64,000 nt of DNA from Lentzea pudingi (GCF_014646255.1 NZ_BMNC01000011.1:62001-126000); one strand, 5' to 3'. Counted from the stretch's first letter, positions 23,789 to 32,319 are shown. Numbers and translations are program-made. The notes: generated by a model from the sequence alone, not told the origin.

Positions 23789-25354
23789 GTGACCCCAACC
23801 CGACTCCAGACGGCCCTGGCGGCCCTGGTGATCGCCGGATCAGGAGTGCTGGTGACCAACACAGCCGAAGCGGCACCCCCAACCACTCTCCAGGAACTGG
23901 TCCCTCAACCGGCCCAAGTCCAGCCCCGCCCGGAAACCTTCACCCTGACCCCACAGGCCAAGATCCAACTGGCCACGCAGACCGCCCGCAAGCCAGCAGA
24001 ACTACTGGCCGGCATCCTCCGCAAGTCCACCGGCTACCCCCTCCCGATCACCGACAAAATCACCGGCGACGGCATAGTCCTCACCGCAGGCGCAGACCAA
24101 AGAACGGGCCCAGAGGGCTACCAGTTGGACGTGACCCCGAACCAGGTGGTGATCCGAGCCAACTCAACGGCAGGCCACTTCAACGGCATAGCCACCTTGC
24201 GCCAACTACTCCCGCCAAAGGCCGAAGCACCCACCAAACAACCGGGCCCGTGGCAGGTCCCAGGCGCAAGCATCCTGGACCACCCGAGGTACCACCACCG
24301 AGGCGCCATGCTGGACGTCTCCAGGCACTTCTTCACCCCAGCCCAGGTGAAGCGCTACATCGACCAAATCGCAGCGTTCAAAATCAACTACTTCCACCTC
24401 CACCTGAGCGACGACCAGGGCTGGCGCCTCGAAATCAACTCATGGCCAGACCTGACCAAGATCGGCGGCAGCACCGAAGTAGGCGGCCGAACGGGCAACC
24501 TCTTCTACACCCAAGCCGAATACAAGGACATCGTCGCGCACGCCCAATCCAGGGGCATCACCACGATCCCGGAGTTCGACATGCCGGGCCACACCAACGC
24601 GGCCCAGGCCAGCTACGCCAACCTGAACTGCGACAACAAGAAGCGCCCGCTGTACACCGGCACCGAGGTCGGCTTCAGCTCCCTCTGCATCAACAAGGAC
24701 ATCACCTACAAGTTCGTGGAAGACGTCATCAAAGAGGTCTCCGCGATCACCCCAGGCCCGTACCTGCACATCGGCGGCGACGAGGCCCTCTCAACACCAG
24801 ACGCGGACTACACGACGTTCATGAACCGCGTACTCCCCTTGATCAAGAAGTACGGCAAAACCACGATCGGCTGGCACGAGTTCGTCAAGACCACCACGGA
24901 CACGACCACGATCCCGCAGTTCTGGGGCACCACAACGACAGACGCGAACGTGGCCGCGGCAGCCAAGCGGGGCAACAAGATCCTGATGTCCCCGGCGAAC
25001 AAGATCTACCTGGACATGAAGTACAGCAAGGACACGAAACTAGGCCTCGACTGGGCAGGCCTCGTTGAAGTCAAGGACGCCTACAGCTGGAACCCAGGCG
25101 CCTACCTGAACGGCGTGTCAGAAGCCAACGTCCGAGGCATTGAAGCTCCACTCTGGACGGAAACGATCAAATCCTCGGCAGACATCGAGTACATGGCGTT
25201 CCCCAGGCTCCCAGTAGCAGCAGAGCTGGGCTGGTCCCAGCCCAACATCCACAACTGGGACAGGTTCGCCCCACGCCTGGCAGCCCAAGCCCCGCGCTGG
25301 AAGATCCAGGGTGTCAACTTCTACCCGAGCCCCCAGGTCCCCTGGAAGCGCTAG
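23789..25354 (+). CDS. Secreted beta-N-acetylhexosaminidase (GH20)
   Basis: 521 residues from GTG 23789, which has a strong ribosome site (GGAGGA). A signal peptide ends near VLVTNTAEAAPP. An N-terminal GH20b domain (~30-170) is followed by the catalytic barrel: HHRGAMLDVSRHFF, LHLSDDQGWRLE, IPEFDMPGHT and the catalytic Asp-Glu pair in HIGGDEALS. A C-terminal ELGWSQPNIHNW loop is typical. It should release N-acetylglucosamine from chitin or glycan oligomers outside the cell. The 3' end overlaps the convergent aldehyde dehydrogenase homologue by four bases. Codon use is C/A-rich like the CYTH-CHAD gene. Confidence 0.93.
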   Translation: MTPTRLQTALAALVIAGSGVLVTNTAEAAPPTTLQELVPQPAQVQPRPETFTLTPQAKIQLATQTARKPAELLAGILRKSTGYPLPITDKITGDGIVLTAGADQRTGPEGYQLDVTPNQVVIRANSTAGHFNGIATLRQLLPPKAEAPTKQPGPWQVPGASILDHPRYHHRGAMLDVSRHFFTPAQVKRYIDQIAAFKINYFHLHLSDDQGWRLEINSWPDLTKIGGSTEVGGRTGNLFYTQAEYKDIVAHAQSRGITTIPEFDMPGHTNAAQASYANLNCDNKKRPLYTGTEVGFSSLCINKDITYKFVEDVIKEVSAITPGPYLHIGGDEALSTPDADYTTFMNRVLPLIKKYGKTTIGWHEFVKTTTDTTTIPQFWGTTTTDANVAAAAKRGNKILMSPANKIYLDMKYSKDTKLGLDWAGLVEVKDAYSWNPGAYLNGVSEANVRGIEAPLWTETIKSSADIEYMAFPRLPVAAELGWSQPNIHNWDRFAPRLAAQAPRWKIQGVNFYPSPQVPWKR

Positions 25355-26688
25355 AAGTACCCCTGCCCCCGGTCGGAGTAGCTGACCAGCAGGTGCTTCA
25401 CCCGCCGGTACTCGGCGAGCACAGCAGTGTTCGCCGGGTACGCGAAGTAGTTGTTGACCCACACCCGCTCAGCCCGCAGATCCTGACCGACGTTGTGCGC
25501 AAGCGCCACATCGCGGCACCAAATACCGGCACCAAGCTGCGCAACAGCCTCGTTGGCGATCTTCACAGCATCGTCACGGTCGTCAAACCGAGTCACCGAA
25601 ACAACAGGCCCAAGCACGTCCTCCGCGAACACCGACGAACGATGGTCACCCTCGAAGATCGTCGGTTGCACAAAAAGCCCGGAAGCCTCCCCACCCAAAA
25701 CCAGCCGCGCACCCTCAGCCTTCCCACGCTCCACGTACGCAAGAACCCGATCGCGTTGCGCAAGACTCACGACAGCCCCGACCATGGTGTCCGTGTCGAG
25801 CGGGTCCCCCATCCGCAACGCCCGCGTGCGCTCGGTAGCGAGATGCAGCAGCTCCTCATAAACAGCGGTCTGGATCAACGCACGCGACGGAGCCGTCGCA
25901 ATCTCCCCCTGGTTGGCCGCGAACATCGCGAACCCCTCCAGCGCCTTGTCCAGGAAGCTGTCGCGCTGCGCCGTGACGTCGCAAAAGAAGATGTTCGGGC
26001 AACGCCCAGCCACCGCAGGGTGGTCGTCCGCCCCAGTGACGACGTTGACAACACCAGGCGGCAACAGGTCGGCGATGACCCCCATCAGGACATGGATCGA
26101 AGCCGGCGTCTGCAGGGCGGGCTCCAGCACCACCGCGTTGCCGGCGGCCAGCGCGGGCGCGAGCACGCGGCAGGCGTTCATCAGCGGGAACGTCCACGAG
26201 ATGCGCTCGTGCACGACGCCGAGCGGCTGGAACGAGCGGTAGTCGTACGAGTGGCGGCCGAGCTGCTCGACCTCGCCGACCTCGGCGCGGATGACGGCGG
26301 CGAACTGGCGGAACAGCTCGATCAGCATCGGGACGTCGGCGACCAGGGCCTCGCGGACCGGCTTGCCGTTGTCCCAGGTCTCGGCGACGGCGAGCTCGGT
26401 CGCGTGCTCCTCGATGCGGTCCGCGATCTCGCACAGCACTGTGGCGCGCTCTCGCGGCGTGGTGTTCCCCCACGCGCGTGCGGCGCCACTGGCCGCGTGC
26501 ATCGCACGGGCGCGGTCGGCGTCGGTACCGCGGGCGACTTCGGTGAACACCTCGCCGGTCAACGGCGTGATGTTCTCGACGTACTCGCCGGTTACGGGCG
26601 ACACGTAGTCGCCGCCGATGAAGTGGTCGTACCTAGCCCGGTACGCGACCACGCTGCCGGGCTGACCCGGTGCCGCGTACTGCGTCAT
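25351..26688 (-). CDS. Catalytically dead aldehyde dehydrogenase homologue
   Basis: 445 residues from ATG 26688, clearly related to ExaC/AldA acetaldehyde dehydrogenases (~500 residues) by GEYVENITPLTGEVF, ETWDNGKPVREALVADV, LAPALAAGNAVVL, DLLPPGVVNVVTG, NIFFCDV and C-terminal LLVSYSDRGQGYF. Every catalytic feature is gone. The usual WNFP Asn is Thr (SWTFP, ~164), the Lys of KPAEQT is Glu (EPALQT), and about 50 residues with the NAD-binding GSTxxG segment and the ELGGK base are deleted (~222). The nucleophile Cys of GEVCT is Ala (GEIATAPSR, ~264), and the FGGYKQSGIGRE segment near the end is missing. The frame is intact. It faces a divergent GAF-domain regulator of the kind that controls exaC-like genes. 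Confidence 0.9.
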   Translation of the reverse strand: MTQYAAPGQPGSVVAYRARYDHFIGGDYVSPVTGEYVENITPLTGEVFTEVARGTDADRARAMHAASGAARAWGNTTPRERATVLCEIADRIEEHATELAVAETWDNGKPVREALVADVPMLIELFRQFAAVIRAEVGEVEQLGRHSYDYRSFQPLGVVHERISWTFPLMNACRVLAPALAAGNAVVLEPALQTPASIHVLMGVIADLLPPGVVNVVTGADDHPAVAGRCPNIFFCDVTAQRDSFLDKALEGFAMFAANQGEIATAPSRALIQTAVYEELLHLATERTRALRMGDPLDTDTMVGAVVSLAQRDRVLAYVERGKAEGARLVLGGEASGLFVQPTIFEGDHRSSVFAEDVLGPVVSVTRFDDRDDAVKIANEAVAQLGAGIWCRDVALAHNVGQDLRAERVWVNNYFAYPANTAVLAEYRRVKHLLVSYSDRGQGYF

Positions 26689-26761
26689 CTTTCGACTCCC
26701 TGCCAGAGATGGCCCACCCGATACCAGAAGTGGGGGAAGTGAGAAAGTAGGCAGCAGAACG

Positions 26762-26778
26762 TTGCATGCTCGTTGCAA
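26762..26778. promoter_or_regulatory. Putative regulator site between dead dehydrogenase and its regulator
   Basis: TTGCA-tgctcgt-TGCAA is a 5-bp perfect dyad; GTTGCA is also repeated directly twelve bases apart. It lies between the divergent genes 26688 and 26794 and may be bound by the GAF-domain protein. Confidence 0.4.
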
Positions 26779-26793
26779 GCCGTGGATGGATCA

Positions 26794-28242
26794 GTGACCC
26801 ACGAACCCGGGCAACACGCACTGTTGCTGAGTCGAGTCAGAGATGCCGTGTTGAGTGGTACTCACACGGTTGATTTGCCACGCTCAGTGATTTCCGCGTC
26901 GTGGCAACGGTCACTCGCCGCCAACGTCGATCCCGACCTGCACACCGCGCCGACGGTGTTCGCCGCCGACGAGCTTTCCGACCTGCGTGAACGGCACCCG
27001 CTGCACCCGACGCTGCCGTTGCTGCGCGAGACGCTGCTGGGCTTCGCGGAGGAGGCCGGGCACATCATGATCGTCGCGGACGCCCAGGGCCACGTCCTGT
27101 GGTGCGAGGGCTCCAAGCACACCCGAGGCAGCGCCGAGGAGGTCGGCCTGGCTGAGGGAACGCTCTGGTCGGAGGGTGCGGCGGGGACGAACGGCATGGG
27201 CACCGCGCTGGCGGTGAACTCCCCCGTCACGGTCCACTCGGCCGAGCACCTGGTGCGGACCTACCACCACTGGACGTGCGCGGCGAGTCCCATCCGGGAC
27301 CCCGACACGGGCACCACGATCGGGGTCGTCGACCTCAGTGGCCCGATCGAGACCGTCCATCCCTCGATGGTGGCACTCGTCTCCGCGTCGGCCCGGCTCG
27401 CCGAGTCGGAGATGCTCGCGCGGATGCACGCCCAGGACGAGGAGCTGCGGGCGCGCAACATGCGGCACCTGATCGCGTTGCGCGGCGAACCCGGCGCGCT
27501 GCTCAGCTCCACCGGCCGGGTCGTCGCCGTCGAGCCGTACGGGCTGCTGCCCTCACGCGTCGACGTCTCCTCCGACCGCGTCGTGCTCCCGGACGGCCGC
27601 GAGGCGGTGCTGGAACCGCTCGCCCACGGCTACCTGCTGCGCATCCCCCGGCAGCGGCACGTCCGGCGCAGCGTGCTGTCGCTGTCGTTCCTGCTGCCCG
27701 AACCCAAGGTCGTGCTGGACGGCCGCGAGGTGCCGATCTCGTTGCGGCACGCGGAGATCCTGGCCGCGCTGACGTTGCAGGGCAGGCTGACGGCCGACCA
27801 GCTCGCGCTGCGCCTCTACGGCGAGCGCGGCAACCCCACGACTGTGCGCGCCGAGCTGCACCGGCTGCGCGCCCAGCTGGGCCCGGACGTGCTCGCGACC
27901 AGGCCCTACCGGCTCACCGCCGACGTCGAGACGGACTTCCTGGCGGTGCGGGCCGCCCTCAAGGACGCGGATGTTCCCCTGGCCACGAGCAGGTACCGCG
28001 GCTCGCTGCTGCGCCGCTCCGAAGCACCGGTCGTGCTGGCCGAACGGGACGACCTGGCGACCGGTGTGCGCAAGGCCGTCCTGTCCCGTGGCGACGCGAA
28101 CGCGCTGTGGACGTTCACCCAGACCGACTCGGGCGAACACGACGTGGAGGCGATGGAACAGCTGGTCAGGCTGCTACCGCCGGACGACGTCAGGCTCGCC
28201 ATCGCCACCGCCAGGCTCAGGAGACTCAGTCAGGACGATTGA
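26794..28242 (+). CDS. GAF-domain transcriptional regulator (AcoR-like N-terminus, no AAA domain)
   Basis: 482 residues from GTG 26794 (GGATGGA upstream; GTG 26782 and TTG 26773 are alternatives). Residues ~20-70 (VISASWQRSLAANVDP) and the GAF region ~75-200 (IMIVADAQGHVLWCEG, GTNGMGTALAVNSPVTVHSAEHL by position) match the N-terminus of AcoR-type activators. The sigma54-interacting ATPase is absent. The C-terminal ~200 residues carry a helix-turn-helix-like part (LRHAEILAALTLQGRLTADQ) plus NPTTVRAELHRLRAQLG. This actinobacterial type is usually adjacent to, and activates, an aldehyde dehydrogenase gene. Here the neighbour is the dead homologue. Confidence 0.85.
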   Translation: MTHEPGQHALLLSRVRDAVLSGTHTVDLPRSVISASWQRSLAANVDPDLHTAPTVFAADELSDLRERHPLHPTLPLLRETLLGFAEEAGHIMIVADAQGHVLWCEGSKHTRGSAEEVGLAEGTLWSEGAAGTNGMGTALAVNSPVTVHSAEHLVRTYHHWTCAASPIRDPDTGTTIGVVDLSGPIETVHPSMVALVSASARLAESEMLARMHAQDEELRARNMRHLIALRGEPGALLSSTGRVVAVEPYGLLPSRVDVSSDRVVLPDGREAVLEPLAHGYLLRIPRQRHVRRSVLSLSFLLPEPKVVLDGREVPISLRHAEILAALTLQGRLTADQLALRLYGERGNPTTVRAELHRLRAQLGPDVLATRPYRLTADVETDFLAVRAALKDADVPLATSRYRGSLLRRSEAPVVLAERDDLATGVRKAVLSRGDANALWTFTQTDSGEHDVEAMEQLVRLLPPDDVRLAIATARLRRLSQDD

Positions 28243-28287
28243 CAAGAGTCTTAATAACTGAATATCTTCCCGACTAAGAGACTTAGT
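28239..28287 (+). promoter_or_regulatory. Promoter and operator-like repeat of the flavin monooxygenase
   Basis: TTGACA (28239-28244) and TATCTT (28263-28268) are separated by 18 bp. ACTAAG-aga-CTTAGT (28273-28287) is a perfect dyad between the promoter and the ribosome site, positioned as a repressor operator. Confidence 0.6.
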
Positions 28288-28300
28288 AGGGGAGGGTGTC

Positions 28301-29575
28301 ATGCGCGTACTCGTCATCGGAGCGGGGACCGGTGGGCTGTGCCTGGCCCACGGGCTGAAGAAGGCCGGCGTGGACGTGGCGCTGTTCGAACGCGACCGCA
28401 CGCCGCGCAGCATGCTGATCGGCTACCGGGTCGGGATCAGTCCGGACGGGAGCAAAGCGCTGCACAGCTGCTTACCCCCGGACGTGTTCGCCGAGTTCGT
28501 CCGCACCACGGCCAGGCCGCCGAGGCACATCGTCATGCGGACGGAGAAGTACAAGGAACTCCTGGTCGGCGAGGTCGCGACGGACCGCGACGACAGCCGC
28601 AGCGAGAAGTCGGTCAGCCGGATCGCGATGCGCACAGCGTTGCTCGGCGGACTGGACGACGTCGTGCGGTTCGACAAGACGTTCCGGCACTACAGCCGCA
28701 ACGACGACGGCACGGTCACCGCGTACTTCGACGACGGCACGTCCGAGACCGGTGACGTGCTGGTGGGCGCGGACGGCGCGCAGTCCAAGGTGCGCAAGCT
28801 GCGCCTGCCGGACGCGAAGGTGGTCGACACCGGCATCACGTCGATCGCGGGCAAGCTGCCGCTGACCGAGGAGAACGCGAAGCTGCTGCCTCCGCTGGCC
28901 GACGGCGGCATCACGCTGCTGTTCGGCACGCGCGGCGAGTTCGTGATCATCCACGTGATGCGCTTCGACGGGACGGGTGTCGAGGACGACTACATCATGT
29001 GGGGCTACGCGGCCGCGCACGACAAGTTCCCGGACATGAAGGGCATGAGCCAGGCCGAGCTCAAGCAGGTCGTGCTGGCCATGACCCCGAAGTTCCACCC
29101 GGACCTGCGCAGGCTCTTCGAGCTGGCCACACCGGAGACCGTGTTCCAGATCAAGGTCCGCACGTCCGAGCGCCCGCAGCCATGGCAGCCGGACAACGTC
29201 ACGATGATCGGCGATGCGGTGCACCTCATGACGCCCGGTCGTGGCATCGGCGCGAACACGGCGTTGCGGGACGCGGAGTTGTTGTGCCGCAAGCTCGTCG
29301 AGGCCCACCACGGCAAGGACGCCATGCAGGCGATCGGCGAGTACGAGCGGGAGATGGTCGAGTACGGCTTCCAGGCCGTGGAGGCGTCGCGCGAGATGAT
29401 GGACGGCACCAGCCTGATCCACAAGCCCGTGATCGGACGGGTCGCGGCGGCGTTCTCGCGGACCTTCCTGCGCGTGACCAACGCCGTGCCCGTGCTCAAG
29501 CGGAAGATGCTGGCCGAGGACGCGGCGGAACGTGATCACGTAAGTTCTGCGCATGAGGTTGTTCACGCCCGGTGA
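28301..29575 (+). CDS. FAD-dependent monooxygenase (aromatic hydroxylase fold)
   Basis: 424 residues from ATG 28301 with GGGGAGGG upstream. The FAD motif is VLVIGAGTGGLCLAHGL, the middle DG motif is VLVGADGAQSKVRKL and the GD motif is VTMIGDAVHLMTPGRGIGANTALRDA, the three signatures of group A flavoprotein monooxygenases. Such enzymes hydroxylate aromatic or polyketide substrates with NAD(P)H; the substrate here is unknown. It has its own strong promoter and operator-like repeat but no adjacent regulator. Its 3' end overlaps the DUF402 gene by 23 bp in the same direction. Confidence 0.9.
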   Translation: MRVLVIGAGTGGLCLAHGLKKAGVDVALFERDRTPRSMLIGYRVGISPDGSKALHSCLPPDVFAEFVRTTARPPRHIVMRTEKYKELLVGEVATDRDDSRSEKSVSRIAMRTALLGGLDDVVRFDKTFRHYSRNDDGTVTAYFDDGTSETGDVLVGADGAQSKVRKLRLPDAKVVDTGITSIAGKLPLTEENAKLLPPLADGGITLLFGTRGEFVIIHVMRFDGTGVEDDYIMWGYAAAHDKFPDMKGMSQAELKQVVLAMTPKFHPDLRRLFELATPETVFQIKVRTSERPQPWQPDNVTMIGDAVHLMTPGRGIGANTALRDAELLCRKLVEAHHGKDAMQAIGEYEREMVEYGFQAVEASREMMDGTSLIHKPVIGRVAAAFSRTFLRVTNAVPVLKRKMLAEDAAERDHVSSAHEVVHAR

Positions 29576-30095
29576 GGTCGTGGTGCGGCGTGAGGTGCTG
29601 CACGGCAAGGTCTGGTCGGAGATGCCGACCAGGGTGGTCGTCGACGAGCCGGGACTGCTCGCGGTGTTCGTGGAGCCGGGCACCCGGCTCACCTACCCCG
29701 ACCACCACCACCCGCACCCGTGGGACAAGCCCGACCGCGGTTTCTGGCGCGGTCACGGCAAGCTCATGCTGCACCGCCCGCAGGACGCCTACTCCGTCGA
29801 CCTGTTCTGGAAGGGCGAGGACAGGGCGTTCGGCAACTACTACCTGAACCTGCAGGCGCCCTACCGCCGCGTCAAGGACGGCTTCGAGACCCTCGACCAC
29901 GCGCTCGACTACACCCTGGCGCCGGACGGCACGTGGGCGCAGCGCGACCTAGACGAGTTCGAGGAGCAGGTCGCGTCGGGCAAGTACTCCGCGCGGGAGG
30001 CCGAGGAGATCAGGGCCCAGGCGCTCGAGATCGAGAAGATGCTGGCGTCCGGCGAGATCTGGTGGGACACGGCCTGGGCGGACTGGCAGCCGTGA
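29553..30095 (+). CDS. DUF402 domain protein
   Basis: 180 residues from ATG 29553. The DUF402 core is recognisable from FWKGEDRAFGNYYLNLQAPYRR, shown by its key part FGNYYLNLQ, and LDHALDYTLAPDGTWAQRD. C-terminal acidic helices (DEFEEQVASGKYS, EIRAQALEIEKML) are typical. In some members the fold hydrolyses nucleoside diphosphates or phosphates with a metal; function here is unproven. It overlaps both neighbours, so it is part of a short operon with the monooxygenase and the kinase-like gene. Confidence 0.88.
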   Translation: MRLFTPGEVVVRREVLHGKVWSEMPTRVVVDEPGLLAVFVEPGTRLTYPDHHHPHPWDKPDRGFWRGHGKLMLHRPQDAYSVDLFWKGEDRAFGNYYLNLQAPYRRVKDGFETLDHALDYTLAPDGTWAQRDLDEFEEQVASGKYSAREAEEIRAQALEIEKMLASGEIWWDTAWADWQP

Positions 30096-30679
30096 AGGTG
30101 CGGCCACTGACCTTCGACGCGCTCGTCGCCGTGATCGTCGACCAGGTGTCGGAGCTGGACGGGCGGGTGCGCGTCCTGATCGACGGCGCGCCCGCGGCCG
30201 AACCCGGCAAGCTCGCGGACGCCGTCGTGGAGCCGTTGCGCGCCTTGGGCCGCTCGGTGCGACGAGTGTCCCTTGAGGACTTCCTGCGACCGGCATCCGT
30301 GCGGCTGGAGCACGGCCGCACCGACTCGTACTCCTACCGGCACGACTGGTTCGACTACAAGGGCCTGCAACGCGAGGTGCTCGACCCGGCGGTGGACGGC
30401 AGGGTGCTGCCGTCGCTGTGGAACGCGGCGACCGACCGCGCCAGCCGCGCCGAGTACGTCGACGTGCCGGAGAACGGGGTCGTGCTCGTCGACGGCACCC
30501 TGATGCTCGACCGCTGGCTGCCGGCCGAGCTCACCGTGCACCTGTGGCTCTCCCCCGGCGCTCTCCGGCGCAAGACCGCGGAGGAGTGGACGCTGCCCGC
30601 GTTCGACGACTACGAGCCGGTGGCCGATCTCTTCGTGCGCTACGACCACCCCGAACGGCCCGGTCTGGTCGAGGCGTGA
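30092..30679 (+). CDS. Uridine-kinase-like protein with degenerate P-loop
   Basis: 195 residues from GTG 30092, sharing GTGA with the DUF402 stop. The overall order matches P-loop nucleoside kinases: strand VRVLIDGA, DFLRP, SYSYRHDWFDYKGL, VVLVDGTLML and WLSPGALRRKTAEEW. But the phosphate-binding loop reads GAPAAEPGKLA instead of GxxGxGKST, lacking the canonical GK[ST] ending. I recall this variant as frequent in actinobacterial members, so it may be a real subfamily with altered or no ATP use. Cytosolic; substrate unknown. Confidence 0.75.
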   Translation: MKVRPLTFDALVAVIVDQVSELDGRVRVLIDGAPAAEPGKLADAVVEPLRALGRSVRRVSLEDFLRPASVRLEHGRTDSYSYRHDWFDYKGLQREVLDPAVDGRVLPSLWNAATDRASRAEYVDVPENGVVLVDGTLMLDRWLPAELTVHLWLSPGALRRKTAEEWTLPAFDDYEPVADLFVRYDHPERPGLVEA

Positions 30680-30725
30680 ACCCGATCTCCCCCTGCGGAC
30701 ATAGGCGGGGCAGAGAGGAGGGTCC

Positions 30726-31271
30726 GTGACCGACGAAGAACTCTGGGGGCAGGTCCGGGCCGGTGTGAGCGAGGCGTTCGGGCAGCTGTTCGAACGCCAC
30801 TCTCAAGCCGTGTTCGCCTACTGCCTGCGCCGCACCGGTACATGGGCGGTCGCCGAGGACCTGGTGTCCGTGGTGTTCATGGAGACCTGGCGCAAACGCA
30901 CGTCCGTCACCGTGGAGGACTCGCTGCTGCCATGGCTGTACACCGTCGCGCTCGGCGTCACCCGCAACCACCAGCGCGCCCGCACGCGATACAGGGCCGC
31001 TCTGGGCAAGGTTCCGCCGCAGCACGCGGACGATGACCACGCCGATGACGTGGCACGGCGCGTGGACGCGGAGGCCAGGACTCGGGCGGTGATCGCGGAG
31101 CTGCGGAACCTGCCCGCCGGGGACCGGGAGGTGCTGGAGATGTCCGTGTGGTCGGACCTGACCCAGGCGCAGATCGCCCAGGTGCTCGGCATCCCGGTCG
31201 GCACGGTGAAGTCCCGACTCGCTCGCGCGCAACGCACCGTGCGTGGCGCCCTGGTTGAGGAGGCACTGTGA
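30726..31271 (+). CDS. ECF-type RNA polymerase sigma factor
   Basis: 181 residues from GTG 30726 with GAGGAGG upstream. Region 2 is FGQLFERHSQAVFAYCLRRTG with the AEDLVSVVFMETWRKR core. Region 4 is LTQAQIAQVLGIPVGTVKSRLARAQ, preceded by DREVLEMSVWSD. The gene ends inside the start of a single-pass membrane protein (four-base overlap), which makes that protein its likely anti-sigma factor or regulated partner, although it lacks the zinc-binding anti-sigma motif. Promoter specificity cannot be read. Confidence 0.92.
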   Translation: MTDEELWGQVRAGVSEAFGQLFERHSQAVFAYCLRRTGTWAVAEDLVSVVFMETWRKRTSVTVEDSLLPWLYTVALGVTRNHQRARTRYRAALGKVPPQHADDDHADDVARRVDAEARTRAVIAELRNLPAGDREVLEMSVWSDLTQAQIAQVLGIPVGTVKSRLARAQRTVRGALVEEAL

Positions 31272-31984
31272 TCAAGCCCGACATCCCGCAGATGGACCCG
31301 TTGCGACTGCAGGTCCGCAAGCACGCGCTGCTGAACGAGATCAGCTCGAAGCCGTCCCGCCGCTGGTGGCGCTTCGCGGTGCCCGCGACAGCGCTCGTGG
31401 CCGCGGTCGCCGCGGCGCTGGTGCTGTGGACGCCGACGACACCGGACGCCTACGCCTCCTGGACCGCCGAGCCGAGGGCTCCCGGTGACGTGGAGCCCGT
31501 GCTCGCGAAGTGCCGGGAGCGACTGGACTGGCACGACGAGCACGGCAAGGAGGAGAACCTGCCGGACTGGCCGTCCGCCCCTCGTGAGGTGTCGGTCGTC
31601 GATCAGCGCGGGAGCATGACGCTCGTGCTGTTCACCGGCCCGGAGGCGACGATGGAGTGCGTGCACACGCCGGACGGTGTCGGCATGACCGGTGGCGGCA
31701 CCTCCAAGGGTCTCGAACCGCTCGGTGACAAGCTGTTCCGTTCGTACGGCGCAAGCATGCATTCAGAACGGGACGGCAGCAGGCCGATGCGCATCCTCAC
31801 CGGCCAGGTCGACCCACGGGTCGGGAAGGCGGTCCTCGACACCAGGGACGGCCTGAAGGTGACGGCGACCATAGGCAAGGGCTGGCTCCTCGCGTGGTGG
31901 CCGAGCAAGGAGGACGCGACCTCCGTCACCTTGTACGACAAGGCGGGCACCGTCCTGGGGACAGAACCGCTCCCGACTCGGTAG
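31268..31984 (+). CDS. Single-pass membrane protein coupled to the ECF sigma factor
   Basis: 238 residues from GTG 31268, overlapping the sigma factor stop as GTGA. A cytosolic N-terminus (~1-33, LRKHALLNEI-like helix) is followed by one transmembrane helix (FAVPATALVAAVAAALVLW, ~36-54) and an extracytoplasmic domain with two Cys. No HxxxCxxC anti-sigma motif is present, so it is either a divergent anti-sigma factor or simply a membrane protein controlled with it. The outer domain family is unrecognised. Confidence 0.75.
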   Translation: MIKPDIPQMDPLRLQVRKHALLNEISSKPSRRWWRFAVPATALVAAVAAALVLWTPTTPDAYASWTAEPRAPGDVEPVLAKCRERLDWHDEHGKEENLPDWPSAPREVSVVDQRGSMTLVLFTGPEATMECVHTPDGVGMTGGGTSKGLEPLGDKLFRSYGASMHSERDGSRPMRILTGQVDPRVGKAVLDTRDGLKVTATIGKGWLLAWWPSKEDATSVTLYDKAGTVLGTEPLPTR

Positions 31985-31994
31985 TCTGCAAGGC

Positions 31995-32279
31995 ATGTGG
32001 CGGCCGGAGACCAAGCAGCGAGCGCTGTTGATGCTCGCGGTCTTCCTGCCTGCCCTCTACGCCTTCACGTTGTTCTCGTCTCCGACCGAGGTCGTCGCGG
32101 CCGTGACCGCGCTCGCCCTCGCGTTGATCGTGGTCGTCGCGCTGGTGCCGCTGTCGGTGGCACCGGCGCGGTCGCTCTCCATCCGCGAACGAGCCCAGCG
32201 CACGGCACAGCTGCGTCTGCGAAACCCCGACGCCGCAGGCAAAGCCCGTCCTCGAGCACCGGGATGCCGGACGTTCTGA
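31995..32279 (+). CDS. DUF6412 small membrane protein
   Basis: 94 residues from ATG 31995. Two hydrophobic helices (ALLMLAVFLPALYAFTLF, EVVAAVTALALALIVVVALVPL) precede an Arg-rich tail (SIRERAQRTAQLRLRNPDAAGKARP). I associate this pattern with DUF6412, which sits directly upstream of a short YidC paralogue in many actinomycetes, as here. It may assist insertion, but that is inferred from context. Confidence 0.7.
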   Translation: MWRPETKQRALLMLAVFLPALYAFTLFSSPTEVVAAVTALALALIVVVALVPLSVAPARSLSIRERAQRTAQLRLRNPDAAGKARPRAPGCRTF

Positions 32280-32319
32280 CACGTCCGCTCGTCCTCAACT
32301 CAAGACGGAGAAACCTCCC

